DNA from: Calliopsis andreniformis
Taxonomy: Eukaryota > Arthropoda > Insecta > Hymenoptera > Andrenidae
Length of the DNA: 64,000 nt
NCBI RefSeq assembly: GCF_051401765.1
Contig: NW_027480482.1
Location: forward strand, 2,666,001-2,730,000
Reading direction: 5' to 3'
Part shown: piece after piece, positions 54,748-64,000 of the stretch
Layout of the letters: each line of letters begins with the position of its first letter
Position numbering within the stretch: position 1 is the stretch's first letter
Position numbers and translations under genes: made by a program
The notes under the pieces: generated by a model
Told to the model about the DNA's origin: nothing
Databases searched by the model: none
Seen by the model: the letters and a program-made list of their open reading frames with translations, nothing else

Positions 54748-55165
54748 TTCCTCCAACCGCAATCCTCAACCCTCAGTCTTCATCCTCAATCCTCAAACCT
54801 CAATCCTCAATCCTCAGTATTCAATCATCAATACTCAATCTTGAATCCTCAATCCTCAAACCTCAATCCTCAATCCTCATTCTTCAATCCTCAACACTCA
54901 ATCTTCAATCCTCAATCCTCAATCCTCAATCCTCAATCCTCATTCTTCAATCCTCAATACCCAATCCTCAATGTTCAATCCTCAATCCTCAATCCTCAAT
55001 CCTAATTCCTCAATCCTGATTCTTCAGTCCTCAATACACAATCCTCAATTTCAATGCTCAATCCTCAATCCTCATTTCTCAATCCTCAATCCTCAACCCT
55101 TAGCCCTCATCCTCCATCCTCAGTACTCAGTCCTCTATCCTCAATCTTCAATCCTCAATACTCAA
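54418..55165 (+). repeat. 750 bp duplication, copy 1 (3,524 bp offset)
   Basis: The rare unit CAATGTTCAATCC at 54,487, the CAATCCTGATTC unit near 55,013 and the landmark 54,708 are repeated 3,524 bp later (58,011, 58,537 and 58,232). The copies part near 55,165. The left portion overlaps block E copy 1. Confidence 0.8.
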
Positions 55166-57941
55166 TCCTCAATCCTCATTCCTCAAATCCTCAATCCTCA
55201 ATCCTCAATCTTCAATGATCAATACTCAATCTGCAATCCTCAATCCTCAAACCTCAATCCTCAATCCTCATTCCTCAATCCTCAATACCCAATCCTCAAT
55301 CCTCAATTCTCAATCCTCAATCCTCAATATTCAATCATCAATACTCAATCTTCAATCCTCAATCTTTAATCCTCAATACTCAATCTTCAATCCTCAATCC
55401 TCAATCCTCAATCCTCAATCCTCTATCCTCAGGCATCAATACTCAATCTACAATGTTCAATCCTCAATCCTTAATCCTCAATCCACAATCCTCAACCTTC
55501 AATACTCAATATTCAATCTTCAATCCTCAATCCTCAATCCTCAATCCTCAATCCTCAATCCTCAATCCTCAATATTCAATCCTCAATACTCAATCTTCAA
55601 TCCTCAATCCTCAATCCTCAATCCTCAATCCTCAATCTTCAACCCTCAACACTCAATCTTCAATCCTCAATCCTCAATCCTCAATCTTCAATCCTCAACA
55701 CTAATCTTCAATCCTCAATCCTCAATCCTCAATCCTCAATCCTCATTCTTCAATCCTCAATACCCAATCCTCAATCTTCAATCCTCAATCCTCAATCCTC
55801 AATCCTAATTCCTCAATCCTCATTCTTCAATCCTCAATACCCAATCCTCAATTTCAATTCTCAATCCTCAATCCTCATTTCTCAATCCTCAATCCTCAAC
55901 CCTCAGCACTCACCCTCCATCCTCAATCCTCAATCCTCAATACTCAATCCTCAATCCTCAATCTTCAATCCTCAATTCTCAATCTTCAATCCTCAATCCT
56001 CAATCCTCAATCCTCTATCCTCAATCCTCAATCCTCAATATTCAATCCTCAATGCTCAATCTTCAATCATGAATCCTCAATCCTCAATTCTCAGTCGACA
56101 ATCCTCAGTCATCAATCCTCAATCCTCAATCCTCAATCCTAATCCCTCAATCCTCATTCTTCAATCCTCAATACCCAATCCTCAATTTCTATCCTCAATC
56201 CTCAATCCTCATTTCTCAATCCTCAATCCTCAATTCTCAATCCTCAATATTCAATCATCAATACTCAATCTTCAATCCTCAATCTTTAATCCTCAATACT
56301 CAATCTTCAATCCTCAATCCTCAATCCTCAATCCTCAATCCTCTATCCTCAGGCATCAATACTCAATCTACAATGTTCAATCCTCAATCCTTAATCCTCA
56401 ATCCACAATCCTCAACCTTCAATACTCAATATTCAATCTTCAATCCTCAATCCTCAATCCTCAATCCTCAATCCTCAATCCTCAATCCTCAATACTCAAT
56501 CCTCAATACTCAATCTTCAATCATCAATCCTCAATCCTCAATTCTCAGTCGTCAATCCTCAGTCATCAATCCTCAATCTTCAATACTCAATCGTCAATCC
56601 TTAGTCCTCAATCCTCAAACCTCAATCCTCGTTCCTCAAACCTCAATCCTCAACCCTCAGTCTTCATCCTCAATCCTCAAACCTCAATCCTCAATCCTCA
56701 ATATTCAAACATCAATACTCAATCTTCAATCCTCAATCCTCAAACCTCAATCCTCAATCCTCATTCTTCAATCCTAAATACCCAATCCTCAATCTTCAAT
56801 CCTCAATCCTCAATACTCAATTCTCAATCCTCAATCCTTAATCCTCAGACCACAAACATCAATATTCAACCCCCAGTCCTCGTCCTCAATATACAACCCT
56901 CAATCCTCAGTTCTCAATATTCAATCATCAATATTCAATCTTCAATCCTCAATCCTCAATCCTCAATCTTCAACCCTGAATCCTCAATCCTCAATACTCA
57001 ATCCTCAATCTTCAACCCTGAATCCTCAATCCTCAATACTCAATCCTCAATCTTCAATCCTCAATACTCAGTCTTCAATCCTCAATCCTCAATCCTCAAT
57101 CCTCAATCCTCAATATTCAACCCTCAACACTCAATCTTCAATCCTCAATCCTCAATCCTCAATCTTCAATCCTCAACACTAATCTTCAATCCTCAATCCT
57201 CAATCCTCAATCCTCAATCCTCATTCTTCAATCCTCAATACCCAATCCTCAATCTTCAATCCTCAATCCTCAATCCTCAATCCTAATCCCTCAATCCTCA
57301 TTCTTCAATCCTTAATACCCAATCCTCAATTTCAATTCTCAATCCTCAATCCTCATTTCTCAATCCTCAATCCTCAACCCTCAGCACTCATCCTCCATCC
57401 TCAATCCTCAATCCTCAATACTCAATCCTCAATCCTCAATCTTCAATCCTCAATTCTCAATCTTCAATCCTCGATCCTCAATCATCAATCCTCAATATTC
57501 AATCATCAATACTCAATCTTCAACCCTCCATCTTCAATCCTCAATACTCAATCTTCAATCCTCAATCCTCAATCCTCAATCCTCAATCCTCAATCCTCAA
57601 TCCTCAGGCATCAATACTCAATCTACAATATTCAATCCTCAGTCCTTAATCCTCAATCCACAATCCTCAACCTTCAATACTCAATACTCAATCTTCAATC
57701 CTCAATCCTCAATCCTCAATCCTCTATCCTCAATCCTCAATCCTCAATATTCAATCCTCAATGCTCAATCTTCAATCATGAATCCTCAATCCTCAATTCT
57801 CAGTCGTCAATCCTCAGTCATCAATCCTCAATCTTCAATCCTCAATCCTCAATCCTCAATCCTCAATCCTCATTCTTCAATCCTCAATACCCAATCCTCA
57901 ATCTTCAGTCCTCAATCCTCAATCCTCAATACACAATCTTC
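55166..57941 (+). repeat. Mosaic satellite with 920, 1,478 and 1,709 bp spaced repeats
   Basis: CAATGTTCAATCC recurs at 55,453 and 56,373 (920 bp apart). CAACACTAATC recurs near 55,697 and 57,175 (1,478 bp apart). TCATGAATCC recurs at 56,067 and 57,776 (1,709 bp apart). The different spacings show several overlapping small duplications. Only heptamer satellite is present. Confidence 0.75.
56069..57286 (+). other. Satellite ORF of 405 codons with a second frame open inside it
   Basis: It starts at a TCATGAATCC variant and ends at the TAA in TCCTAATCC. A different frame is open inside it from 56,373 to 56,777 and would encode the same kind of heptapeptide run. Two frames open with equivalent products is what a (7 bp)n repeat predicts and is not evidence of a gene. 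Confidence 0.8.
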
Positions 57942-59436
57942 AATACTGAATCCTCAATCCTCAATCCTCAATCCTCAATTCTCAATCCTCAGGCATCAAT
58001 ACTCAATCTACAATGTTCAATCCTCAGTCCTTAATCCTCAATCCACAATCCTCAACCTTCAATACTCAATACTCAATCTTCAGTCCTCAATCCTCAATCC
58101 TCAATCCTCAATACTCAATCCTCAATCCTCAATATTCAATACCCAATACTCAATCTTCAATCATCAATCCTCAATCCTCAATTCTCAGTCGTCAATCCTC
58201 AGTCATCAATCCTCAATCTTCAATACTCAATCGTCAATCCTTAGTCCCCAATTCTCAATCCTCAATCCTCGTTCCTCAAACCTCAATCCTCAACCCTCAG
58301 TCTTCATCCTCAATCCTCAAACCTCAATCCTCAATCCTCAGTATTCAATCATCAATACTCAATCTTCAATCCTCAATCCCCAAACCTCAATCCTCAATCC
58401 TCATTCTTCAATCCTCAACACTCAATCTTCAATCCTCAATCCTCAATCCTCAATCCTCAATCCTCATTCTTCAATCCTCAATACCCAATCCTCAATGTTC
58501 AATCCTCAATCCTCAATCCTCAATCCTAATTCCTCAATCCTGATTCTTCAGTCCTCAATACCCAATCCTCAATTTCAATGCTCAATCCTCAATCCTCATT
58601 TCTCAATCCTCAATCCTCAACCCTCAGCCCTCATCCTCCATCCTCAGTACTCAATCCTCTATCCTCAATCTTCAATCCTCAATACTCAATCTTCGATCCT
58701 CATTCCTCAATCCTCAATCCTCAATCCTCAATCTTCAATCGCCAATACTCAATCTGCAATCCCCAATACTCAAACCTCAATCCTCAATCCTCATTACTCA
58801 ATCCTCAATACCCAATCCTCAATCATCAATCCTCAATCCTCAATCCTCAATATTCAATCATCAATACTCAATCTTGAATCCTCAATCTTCAATCCTCAAT
58901 ACTCAACCTTCAATCCTCAATCCTCAATCCTCAATCCTCAATCCTCAATCCTCAGGCATCAATACTCAATCTACAATATTCAATCCACAATCCTCAATCC
59001 TCAATCCTCAGGCATCAATACTCAATCTACAATATCCAATCCACAATCCTTAATCGTCAATCCACAATCCTCAACCTTCAATACTCAATACTCAATCTTC
59101 AATCCTCAATCCTCAATCCTCAATCCTCAATCCTCAATCCTCAATCCTCAATATTCAATCGTCAATACTCAATCTTCAATCATCAATCCTCATTCCTCAA
59201 TTCTCAGTCGTCAATCCTCAGTCATCAATCCTCAATCTTCAATACTCAATCGTCAATCCTTAGTCATCAATCCTCATTCCTCGATCCTCGTTCCTCAAAC
59301 CTCAATCCTCAACCCTCAGTCTTCATCCTCAATCCTCAAACCTCAATCCTCAACCCTCAATACTCAATCATCAATACTCAATCTTCAATCCTCAATCCTA
59401 AAACCTCAATCCTCAATCCTCATTCTTCAATACTAA
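57778..59436 (+). other. Satellite ORF of 552 codons with other frames open inside it
   Basis: It starts at the second TCATGAATCC variant and stops at a TAA in AATACTAAACACC. Other frames are open at 58,013-58,543 and 58,578-58,877. The product would be only NPQSSIL-like heptapeptides. No ribosome-binding or splice context is recognisable, and no homologous ORF of this length occurs in related blocks. Confidence 0.8.
57942..58689 (+). repeat. 750 bp duplication, copy 2
   Basis: It is the partner of 54,418-55,165 at 3,524 bp offset. After 58,689 the sequence follows the right half of the large higher-order repeat (CAATCGCCAATAC at 58,736, also at 19,495, 36,565 and 44,602). Confidence 0.8.
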
Positions 59437-59727
59437 ACACCCAATCCTCAATGCTCAATCCTCAATCCTCAATCCTCAATCTTCAACACTGTGTCCTCAA
59501 TCCTCAATACTCAATCCTCAATCTTCAATCCTCAATACTCAATCTTCAATCCTCAATCCTCAATCCTCAATCCTCAATATTCAATCATCAATACTCAATC
59601 TTCAATCCTCAATCCTCAATCCTCAATTCTCAATCCTCAATCCTCAATCCTCAAACCTCAATCCGCAATCCTCAATCCTCAATCCTCAATCCTCAATCCT
59701 CAATCCTCAATCCTCAATCCTCAATCC
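58690..59727 (+). repeat. Right-half piece of the large higher-order repeat
   Basis: The order CAATCGCCAATAC, TCTTGAATCC, CAGGCATC, landmark 59,251 and AATACTAAACACC follows copies B and C (36,565-37,250 and 44,602-45,290). It carries extra substitutions, for example CTTAGTCATC for CTTAGTCCTC. It is an older, diverged copy. Confidence 0.7.
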
Positions 59728-62700
59728 GCAATCCTCAATCCTCAATCCTCAGGCATCAATACTCAATCTACAATATTCAATCCTCAATCCTTAATCCTCA
59801 ATCCACAATCCTCAACCTTCAATACTCAATACTCAATCTTCAATCCTCAATCCTCAATCCTCAATCCTCAATCCTCAATCCTCAATCCGCAATATTCAAT
59901 CCTCAATACTCAATCCTCAATCCTCAAGCCTCAGGCAACAATACTCAATCTTCAATACTCAATCCTCAATCCTCAATCCTCAATCCTCAATCCTCAACCA
60001 TCAATCCTCATTCCTCAAACCTCAATCCTCAACCCTCAGTCCTCATCCTCAGTTCTCAATTCTCAATCCTCAATCCTCAATCCTCAATCTTCAATCCTCA
60101 TTAATCAATCTCCGATCCTAGGTCCTCAATCCCCAACCTTCGATCGTTAATCCTCAATCTTCAATCCTCAATCCCCAGTCACCAATCTTCAATCCTCAAT
60201 ACTCAATCCTCAATCCTCAATCCTCAGTCCTCAATCCCCAATCCTTAATCCTCAAACCTCAATTCTCAACCGTCAGTCCTCGTCCTCAATCCTCAAACCT
60301 CAATCATCAATCCTCAATATTCAATCATCAATACTCAATCTTCAATCCTCAATCCTCAAACCTCAATCCTCAATCCTCATTCTTCAATCCTAAATACCCA
60401 ATCCTCAATTTCCAATCCTCAATCCTCAATCCTCAATTCTCAATCCTCAATCCTTAATCCTCAGACCTCAAACATCAATATTCAACCCTCAGTCCTCGTC
60501 CTCAATCCACAACCCTCAATCCTCAGTCCTCAATATTCAATCATCAATATTCAATCTTCAATCCTCAATCCTCAATCCTCAATCCTCAATCCTCAATCCT
60601 CAATTTTCAACCCTGAATCCTCAATCCTCAATACTCAATCCTCTATCTTCAATCCTCAATACTCAATCTTCAATCCTTAATCCTCAATCTGCAATCCCGA
60701 ATCCCCAGTACTCAATCTTCAATCCTCAATGCTCAATCCTCAATCCTCAATCCTCAGTCCTCAGTCCTCAATCTTCAATCCTCAAACCCCAATCCTCAAC
60801 CGTCAGTCCTCATTCTCCATCCTCAATCCTCAATCCTCAATCCTCAATCTTCAATCCCCAATACTCAATCTTCAATCCTCAATCCTCAATCCTCAATCCA
60901 CAATCCTCAATCCTCAGGTATCAGTACTCAATCTTCAATACTCAATCCTCAATCCTCAATCCTCAATCCTCAATCCTCAATCCTCAACCATCAATCCTCA
61001 TTCCTCAAACCTCAATCCTCAACCCTCAGTCCTCATCCTCAATTCTCAATTCTCAATCCTCAATCGTCAATCCTCAATCTTCAATCCTCAATAATCAATC
61101 TCCGATCCTAGATCCTCAATCCCCAATCTTCAATCGTTAATCCTCAATATTCAATCCTCAATCCCCAGTCATCAATCTTCAATCCTCAATGCTCAATCCT
61201 CAATCCTCAATCCTCAATCCTCAGTCCTCAATCCCCAATCCTCAATCCTCTAACCTCAATCCTCAACCGTCAGTCCTCGTCCTCAATCCTCAATCCTCAA
61301 TCCTCAATCCTCAATCCTCAATCCTCAATATTCAATCATCAATACTCAATCTTGAATCCCCAATACTCAATCTTCAATCCTCAATCCTCAATCCTCAATC
61401 CTCAATCCTCAATCCTCAGGTATCAGTACTCAATATTCAATACTCAATCCTCAATCCTCAATCCTCAATCCTCAATCCTCAATCCTCAACCATCAATCCT
61501 CATTCCTCAAACCTCAATCCTCAACCCTCAGTCCTCATCCTCAATTCTCAATTCTCAATCCTCAATCGTGAATCCTCAATCTTCAATCCTCAATAATCAA
61601 TCTCCGATCCTAGATCCTCAATCCCCAATCTTCAATCGTTAATCCTCAATATTCAATCCTCAATCCCCAGTCATCAATCTTCAATCCTCAATACTCAACC
61701 TTCAATCCTCAATCCTCAATCCTCAATCCTCAATCCTCAATCCTCAGGCATCAATACTCAATCTACAATATTCAATCCACAATCCTCAATCCTCAATCCT
61801 CAGGCATCAATACTCAATCTACAATATTCAATCCACAACCCTTAATCCTCAATCCACAATCCTCAACCTTCAATACTCAATACTCAATCTTCAATCCTCA
61901 ATCCTCAATCCTCAATCCTCAATCCTCAATCCTCAATCCTCAATATTCAATCGTCAATACTCAATCTTCAATCATCAATCCTCATTCCTCAATTCTCAGT
62001 CGTCAATCCTCAGTCATCAATCCTCAATCTTCAATACTCAATCGTCAATCCTTAGTCCTCAATCCTGAATCCTCGATCCTCGTTCCTCAAACCTCAATCC
62101 TCAACCCTCAGTCTTCATCCTCAATCCTCAAACCTCAATCCTCAACCCTCAATATTCAATCATCAATACTCAATCTTCAATCCTCAATCCTCAAACCTCA
62201 ATCCTCAATCCTCATTCTTCAATACTAAACACCCAATCCTCAATCCTCAATCCTCAATCCTCAATCCTCAATCCTCAATCTTCAACACTGAATCCTCAAT
62301 CCTCAATACTCAATCCTCAATCTTCAATCCTCAATACTCAATCTTCAATCCTCAATCCTCAATCCTCAATCCTCAATCCTCAATCCGCAATCCTCAATCC
62401 TCAATCCTCAATCCTCAATCCTCAATCCTCAATCCTCAATCCTCAATCCGCAATATTCAATCTTCAATACTCAATCTTCAATCATCAATCCTCAATCCTC
62501 AATTCTCAGTCGTCAATCCTCAGTCATCAATCCTCAATCTTCAATACTCAATCGTCAATCCTTAGTTCTCAATCCTCAATCCTCAATCATCGTTCCTCAA
62601 ACCTCAATCCTCAACCCTCAGTCTTCATCCTCAATCCTCAAACCTCAATCCTCAATCCTCAATATTCAATCATCAATACTCAATCTTCAATCCCCAATCC

Positions 62701-64000
62701 TCAAACATCAATCCTCAATCCACATTCTTCAATCCTAAATACCCAATCCTTAATCTTCAATCCTCAATCCTCAATCCTCAATTCTCAATCCTCAATCCTT
62801 AATCCTCAGATCTCAAACATCAATATTCAACCCTCAGTCCTCGTCCTCAATCCACAACCCTCAATCCTCAGTCCTCAATATTCAATCATAAATATTCAAT
62901 CTTCAATCCTCAATCCTCAATCCTCAATCCTCAATCCTCAATCCTCAGTCTTCAACCCTGAATCCTCAATACTCAATCCTCAATCTTCAACCCTCAATAC
63001 ACAATATTCAATCCTCAATCCTCAATCGTCAGTCCTCAATCCTCAATTTTCAATCCTCAACACTCAATCTTCAATCCTCAATCCTCAATCCTTAATCCTC
63101 AATCCTCATTCTTCAATCCTCAATACCCAATCCTCAATCTTCAGTCCTCAATCCTCAATCCTCAATCCTCATTCCTCAATCCTTATTCTTCAATCCTCAA
63201 TACTCAATCCTCAATTTCTATCCTCAAGCCTCAATCCTCATTTCTGAATCCTCAACCCTCAACCCTCAGCCCTCAACCTCCATCCTCAGTACTCAATCCT
63301 CTATCCTCAATCTTCAATCCTCAATACTCAATCTTCAATCCTCATTCCTCAATCCTCAATCCTCAGTCCTCAATCTTCAATCCTCAAACATCAATCCTCA
63401 ATTCTCAGTCCTCAATCCTCAGTCCTCAGTCGTCGAACCTCAATCCCCGACCCTTAGCACTCATCCTTAATCCTCATTCCTCAATCCTCAATCCTCAATA
63501 TTCAACCCTCAGCCCTCATCCTCCATCCTCAATCCTCAATCCTCAATCCCCAACCTTCAATCCTCAATTCTCAATCTTCAATCCTCGATCCTCAATCCTC
63601 AATCCTCAATATTCAATCATCAATACTCAATCTTCAACCCTCAATCTTCAATCCTCAATACTCAATCTTCAATACTGAATCCTCAATCCTCAATCCTCAA
63701 TCCTCAATTCTCAATCCTCAGGCATCAATACTCAATCTACAATGTTCAATCCTCAGTCCTTAATACTCAATCCACAATCCTCAACATTCAGTACTCAATA
63801 CTCAATCTTCAGTCCTCAATCCTCAATCCTCAATCCTCAATACTCAATCCTCAGTCCTCAATATTCAATCCTCAATACTCAATCTTCAATCATCAATCCT
63901 CAATCCTCAATTCTCAGTCGTCAATCCTCAGTCATCAATCCTCAATCTTCAATACTCAATCGTCAATCCTTAGTCCCCAATCCTCAATCCTCAATCCTCG
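59728..64000 (+). repeat. Block E, copy 2 (truncated by window end)
   Basis: It matches 51,054-54,747 with a 579 bp segment here that copy 1 lacks. Only a few substitutions were seen over the following 3.1 kb, such as CAATATTCAATAC at 61,432 for CAATCTTCAATAC, and AATACACAATATTC near 62,997 for AATACTCAATATTC. The match is still in register at the last base, so the duplication extends beyond the window. Confidence 0.9.
63429..63466 (+). other. CpG-bearing non-heptamer motif, copy 6
   Basis: It appears identical by eye to copy 5, 9,253 bp upstream. It is part of block E copy 2. Confidence 0.8.

Larger units (their letters stand above)
1..64000 (+). repeat. Heptanucleotide satellite array (TCAATCC)n filling the window
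   Basis: Every line of the window reads as head-to-tail 7 bp units in one orientation; I found no inversion. Most variation falls in the last three positions of the unit (CC to CT, AC, AT) or is a single change inside it (TCAGTCC, TCATTCC, TCAAACC). Perfect runs rarely exceed about nine or ten units, so this is an old, diversified array organised by variant order and not a young pure microsatellite. Occasional 6 or 8 bp units shift the phase. G is rare on this strand because the canonical unit has none. No transposon, gene or unique sequence interrupts it. Such arrays are typical of eukaryotic heterochromatin, but the lineage cannot be named from this sequence. Confidence 0.98.

Noticed and set aside
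12692..61642. Some 45 ORFs of 64 to 567 codons on the + strand as protein-coding genes
   Set aside because: All encode only variants of one heptapeptide dictated by the 7 bp DNA unit, in whichever frame lacks a chance stop. Related copies differ widely in ORF length after single-base or single-unit changes, and several regions are open in two frames at once.
1..64000. Telomeric repeat array (7 bp unit, G-rich on one strand)
   Set aside because: GGATTGA is not a telomere unit I know, has only two consecutive Gs, and the array has heavy variation with kilobase higher-order repeats, unlike terminal telomere tracts.
1..64000. CRISPR array
   Set aside because: There are no unique spacers between repeats, the unit is 7 bp, and no cas-like gene is present.
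1..64000. Bacterial heptanucleotide repeats such as those known in cyanobacteria
   Set aside because: Those are short tracts between genes; 64 kb of gene-free array would be without precedent in a bacterial genome.
1..64000. CENP-B-box-like motif as direct evidence of a centromere
   Set aside because: I looked for a TTCG...CGGG pattern on both strands and saw none, so centromere identity stays an inference from structure alone.
1..64000. tRNA, rRNA or other structured RNA genes
   Set aside because: The + strand is almost free of G, so base-paired stems needed for such RNAs cannot form from it, and no known RNA motif was seen on the - strand.

Overview
The whole 64 kb window is one uninterrupted tandem array of a heptanucleotide satellite. 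The canonical unit on the + strand is TCAATCC (GGATTGA on the - strand), with many variant units such as TCAATCT, TCAATAC, TCAATAT, TCAAACC, TCAGTCC, TCATTCC and TCAACCC. I found no convincing gene, RNA gene, transposon, CRISPR array or unique-sequence island. Tens of kilobases of short-unit satellite with nested higher-order repeats fit eukaryotic heterochromatin (centromeric, pericentromeric, subtelomeric or sex-chromosome). The sequence does not let me name the lineage. The array runs past both window edges.

Layout, worked out from recurring diagnostic variants and the spacing between them. (1) 1-5,600: a family of about 1.6 kb blocks (1-1,521; 1,619-3,118; 4,194-5,600), with another copy far away at 47,154-48,640. 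(2) 3,005-12,175: nested duplications with spacings of 4,384, 1,661 and 4,823 bp. (3) 12,470-14,530: a 1,030 bp tandem duplication. (4) 14,545-47,153: a large higher-order repeat of several kilobases in four main copies (Z 14,545-19,755; A 23,745-29,970; B 30,135-38,150; C 38,158-45,325) plus a shortened copy D (45,325-47,153). A and B are offset by 7,436 bp, B and C by 8,023-8,037 bp. A separate duplication with 2,414 bp spacing lies between Z and A. (5) 48,840-59,727: more mosaic sequence. (6) 51,054-54,747 and 59,728-64,000: another pair offset by 8,674 and then 9,253 bp; the second copy is cut by the window end.

All long open reading frames lie on the + strand and are by-products of the satellite. 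Seven is not a multiple of three, so a perfect array encodes the same cyclic heptapeptide (NPQSSIL) in all three + frames, and gives a TGA stop every 21 bp in all three - frames. ORF limits are set only by point variants that make ATG (AATGCTC) or stops (CTTAAT, CCTGAA, CTTAGT, CTAAAT). I treat none of them as genes.

The most notable non-satellite signal is a roughly 40 bp CpG-bearing motif (GTCGTCGAA ... GACCCTTAGCAC) found six times between 30.6 and 63.5 kb. The rest of the interest is in the duplication history, the extreme strand asymmetry (G is rare on the + strand), and the possible G-quadruplex/i-motif character. Coordinates of repeat blocks were read by eye and may be off by a few units.
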